Below the pieces are notes generated by a model. It did no database searches. It was not told the origin of the DNA and was given only the letters and a program-made list of their open reading frames with translations. A program made the translations under genes and the position numbers. DNA of 7,326 nt from Ruminococcaceae bacterium UBA5413. Its GTDB lineage: Bacteria; Bacillota; Clostridia; Oscillospirales; Acutalibacteraceae. The stretch is taken from assembly GCA_002409585.1 (NCBI GenBank), contig DHNP01000016.1:49668-56993 (forward strand). Reading direction: 5' to 3'. Below, one piece after another: positions 6,075-7,326 of this stretch. Position 1 is the stretch's first letter; each line of letters begins with the position of its first letter.

Positions 6075-6716
6075 TCACGCTTTAACAGCTTTCACGCTGT
6101 CGTGTATTACGACGGTGCCGCCGTTAGGCCCAGGCACCGCGCCCTTTATTGCGATAAGGTTGTTTTCGGCATCCACTTTAGCCACCGTAAGGTTAAGCAC
6201 GGTAACTTTTTCGCTGCCAAGGTGTCCGGCCATTTTAAGGCCCTTGAATACCCTCGACGGTGACGAGCAGCAGCCGTTTGAGCCGCCGTGCCTTGCGTTA
6301 GGGCCTGTACCGTGGGACTCCTTAAGCCTTTGGAAGTTCCAGCGCTTTATAACGCCGGCGGTGCCTTTGCCTTTGCTTGTTCCGGTAACGTCCACCTTTT
6401 CTCCCGCGGCAAAGACGTCGGCCTTTATAAGGTCGCCCACCTTGTAGCCGTCCGTGCTCTCAAACCTGAATTCCTTAAGGTACTTTTTCGGCGCTACGTT
6501 AGCCTTGTCGAAATGGCCTTTCATCGGTTTTGTGACCTTTTGCGCTTTAACGTCGCAAAAGCCCATCTGCACGCTGTCGTAGCCGTCGTTCTGCGCTGTT
6601 TTTTTCTGTGAAACAACACATGGGCCGGCCTCGACGACCGTTACCGGTATAACGTTTCCGTTTTCGTCGAAAATCTGAGTCATGCCGATTTTCTTACCTA
6701 TAATTCCTTTTTTCAT
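6075..6716 (-). CDS. rplC: 50S ribosomal protein L3
   Basis: This 213-residue protein is an early assembly protein of the 50S subunit whose central extension reaches the peptidyl transferase centre. The N-terminus MKKGIIGKKIGMTQIFDENG and the signature region around KRWNFQRLKESHG, then SSPSRVFKGLKMAGHLGSEKVTVLN, identify it. Its length is close to the 209 residues of Bacillus L3. ATG 6716-6714 is preceded by AAGGAGG at 6735-6729 with a long 12-nt spacer that is itself nearly all palindromic. It follows S10 by 68 nt and precedes the L4 ATG by 17 nt. Confidence 0.97.
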   Translation of the reverse strand: MKKGIIGKKIGMTQIFDENGNVIPVTVVEAGPCVVSQKKTAQNDGYDSVQMGFCDVKAQKVTKPMKGHFDKANVAPKKYLKEFRFESTDGYKVGDLIKADVFAAGEKVDVTGTSKGKGTAGVIKRWNFQRLKESHGTGPNARHGGSNGCCSSPSRVFKGLKMAGHLGSEKVTVLNLTVAKVDAENNLIAIKGAVPGPNGGTVVIHDSVKAVKA

Positions 6717-6717
6717 C

Positions 6718-6729
6718 GTAAATATTTAC
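6718..6729 (-). repeat. Perfect 12-nt palindrome between the L3 SD and start codon
   Basis: GTAAATATTTAC reads the same on both strands. It begins at the last G of the L3 SD and ends one base before the ATG. The SD-to-ATG spacer is 12 nt, longer than usual; a small fold of the palindrome in the mRNA could shorten the effective distance. It could also simply be AT-rich spacer. No function is known to me. Confidence 0.4.
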
Positions 6730-6746
6730 CTCCTTGCAGGTTATTG

Positions 6747-6763
6747 GTTGGGCTTTCCCCAAC
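6747..6763 (-). promoter_or_regulatory. Small hairpin in the S10-L3 spacer
   Basis: GTTGGG and CCCAAC (6 bp) flank a 5-nt loop, GAAAG in the mRNA. No U-run follows, so this is not an intrinsic terminator. It lies in the 68-nt gap between S10 and L3, one of the two long gaps of the operon, roughly midway between the S10 stop and the L3 SD. A role in mRNA processing or stability is only a guess. Confidence 0.3.
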
Positions 6764-6784
6764 ATGACCCCGGCCGCTGCTAAG

Positions 6785-7096
6785 TTAAAGCTTTATCTCC
6801 ACTTCAACGCCAGCGGGGAGCTGCAGGTTCATAAGCGACTCGACCGCTTTGTTGGACGGCCTTATTATGTCTATGAGCCTTTTATGGGTTCTTGTTTCGA
6901 ACTGCTCGCGGCTGTCCTTGTACTTGTGGACGGCGCGCAGGATAGTCACTATCTGCTTCTCCGTAGGCAGCGGCACCGGTCCCGAAACCCTTGCTCCGGC
7001 GCGTTTTGCCGTCTGCACTATCTTTTCAGCCGACTGGTCGACGAGCTGATAGTCATAACCCTTAATACGAATCCTGATTTTCTCCTTGACTGCCAC
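6785..7096 (-). CDS. rpsJ: 30S ribosomal protein S10 (first gene of the operon)
   Basis: This 103-residue protein of the 30S head also serves, with NusB, as transcription antitermination factor NusE. The core KIRIRIKGYD-Y-x-LVDQSAEKIV (about residues 6-27) and the central motif SGPVPLPTEKQIVTILR are present. The C-terminal half has THKRLIDI, followed by the family-typical hydrophobic and acidic end LPAGVEVEIKL. The start is GTG (7096-7094), 10 nt after AAGGAGG at 7113-7107, and gives the expected N-terminal length. It opens the S10 operon. The roughly 100 nt upstream (7097-7200) carry inverted repeats and a terminator-like hairpin but no promoter I can defend. Confidence 0.98.
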   Translation of the reverse strand: MAVKEKIRIRIKGYDYQLVDQSAEKIVQTAKRAGARVSGPVPLPTEKQIVTILRAVHKYKDSREQFETRTHKRLIDIIRPSNKAVESLMNLQLPAGVEVEIKL

Positions 7097-7142
7097 TTGA
7101 AAATCGCCTCCTTACAGTAGTTGGCGGGCGACGTCTTTTAAA

Positions 7143-7167
7143 ACCCGGACACCCTTCCGGGTGTTCC
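7143..7167 (-). promoter_or_regulatory. Overlapping, mutually exclusive hairpins upstream of S10
   Basis: Two foldings of the same 25 nt exclude each other. The first pairs ACACCC with GGGTGT (7164-7159 with 7154-7149) around a GGAA tetraloop, extendable by two more G-C pairs past a one-base bulge. The second pairs ACCCGG with CCGGGT (7162-7157 with 7148-7143) around an 8-nt loop and is followed by a short U-run (UUU, then AAAAG). The second resembles a weak terminator and the first would disrupt it. The site lies 30 nt before the S10 SD. A switch is inference; a single stable hairpin in the 5' leader is the simpler reading. Confidence 0.35.
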
Positions 7168-7180
7168 TTTCTTTTGCGGT

Positions 7181-7221
7181 AAAAAAACCGGATCTTCATG
7201 TTACCGCACGCGAAAATCCGG
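7181..7221 (-). terminator. Rho-independent terminator (or attenuator) upstream of S10
   Basis: In the leftward direction a 10-bp stem forms between 7221-7212 and 7197-7188 (nine Watson-Crick pairs plus one G-U). The loop is 14 nt and is followed at once by seven U residues (7187-7181). The U-run is on the 3' side only for leftward transcripts. The hairpin overlaps the stop codon of the possible upstream gene, so it most simply ends that gene's transcript. If the S10 promoter instead lies farther upstream, it would act as an attenuator. Eight loop bases (7208-7201) are also perfectly complementary to 7182-7175 just past the U-run. Confidence 0.6.
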
Positions 7222-7326
7222 GGATAAGGCATAAAAAACGTCTGAACGAAAGGCACATAAAATGCCCGTACGTCCAAAATATTTGTCGCCCGGTTTAAAA
7301 TCGGACATACTCCACGGAAAAACCGG
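7201..7326 (-). CDS. Possible 3' end of an unidentified upstream gene (partial)
   Basis: A leftward frame is open from the window edge for 41 codons to a TAA at 7203-7201. The visible residues include SDFKPGDKYFGRTGILCAF and end in SPDFRVR. Support: a good intrinsic terminator in the same direction overlaps the stop codon, as at many gene ends. Against: 41 stop-free codons are not rare by chance, and a competing open frame runs on the other strand. I do not recognise the protein. It does not look like the end of EF-Tu or EF-G, the genes often found upstream of S10 in Firmicutes. Confidence 0.35.
   Translation of the reverse strand, partial: PVFPWSMSDFKPGDKYFGRTGILCAFRSDVFYALSPDFRVR

Larger units (their letters stand above)
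1..7096 (-). other. S10-spc ribosomal protein operon (3' end outside window)
   Basis: Seventeen ribosomal protein genes lie head to tail on the minus strand in the canonical order S10-L3-L4-L23-L2-S19-L22-S3-L16-L29-S17-L14-L24-L5-S14-S8-L6. Gaps range from a 14-nt overlap (S3/L16) to 84 nt (L23-L2), and most are under 35 nt. I see no hairpin followed by a U-run between any two of the genes, which fits one polycistronic transcript. No long gap or obvious promoter separates the S10 block from the spc block at the S17-L14 junction (33 nt), so the two are inferred to be co-transcribed. The operon continues past the left edge with L6 and presumably the rest of the spc genes. I could not identify a promoter with confidence. 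Confidence 0.9.

Noticed and set aside
7097..7180. Sigma-A promoter for S10 (TTTAAA at about 7139-7144 as a -10)
   Set aside because: No acceptable -35 lies at the right distance and the hexamer sits against a hairpin; too weak to annotate.
7236..7276. Bulged hairpin followed by a U-run (TTTTTT) in the leftward transcript, terminator-like
   Set aside because: Pairing needs G-U pairs at the base and two 3'-side bulges (3 and 4 nt), and it falls inside the possible upstream reading frame. The terminator at 7181-7221 is far better.
7062..7277. Leftward 71-codon frame from a TTG at 7277 running into S10
   Set aside because: It overlaps the S10 start in another frame and crosses the terminator and hairpins. 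Its lower half is very basic and low-complexity, and no SD is seen.
7290..7326. Inverted repeat CCGGTTT/AAACCGG (7 bp) at the right edge
   Set aside because: The 23-nt loop is long, there is no U-run or operator-like spacing, and the window ends within it. The short sequence CCGG recurs several times in 7145-7326, so chance matches are likely.

Overview
The window is the S10-spc ribosomal protein operon, transcribed right to left (minus strand). Read in transcript order it contains S10, L3, L4, L23, L2, S19, L22, S3, L16, L29, S17, L14, L24, L5, S14, S8 and the first codons of L6. This is the conserved bacterial order with nothing inserted or missing. The proteins look like those of a Gram-positive Firmicute of the class Clostridia: S14 is the 61-residue zinc-binding type, L24 ends in a four-cysteine zinc ribbon, L2 and L5 have low-GC Gram-positive lengths, and almost every gene has a strong AAGGAGG-type Shine-Dalgarno (SD). 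Base composition is intermediate, so this is not a very AT-rich Clostridium. I cannot name a genus.

Layout. 7097-7326 is the region upstream of S10. It holds the 3' end of a possible unidentified upstream gene in the same orientation, a good intrinsic terminator overlapping that gene's stop codon, and further inverted repeats that could fold in competing ways. 6785-2833 is the S10 block (S10 to S3), and 2846-1939 continues with L16, L29 and S17. 1905-1 is the spc block (L14, L24, L5, S14, S8, L6), which runs out of the window at the left edge. Genes are packed with gaps of 0-33 nt or short overlaps. The exceptions are S10-L3 (68 nt) and L23-L2 (84 nt), and both of these gaps contain potential RNA structure.

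Function. All the confident genes encode structural proteins of the 70S ribosome. One long mRNA, with overlapping stop/start signals in places (S3/L16, L16/L29, L4/L23), fits stoichiometric production of 30S and 50S components. Five of 17 genes start with a non-ATG codon (GTG for S10, S17, L14 and S14; TTG for S8).

I found no new biological system: the coding content is ordinary core machinery. What deserves a second look is non-coding, namely the structured region ahead of S10 and the folded L23-L2 spacer that abuts the L2 ribosome binding site.
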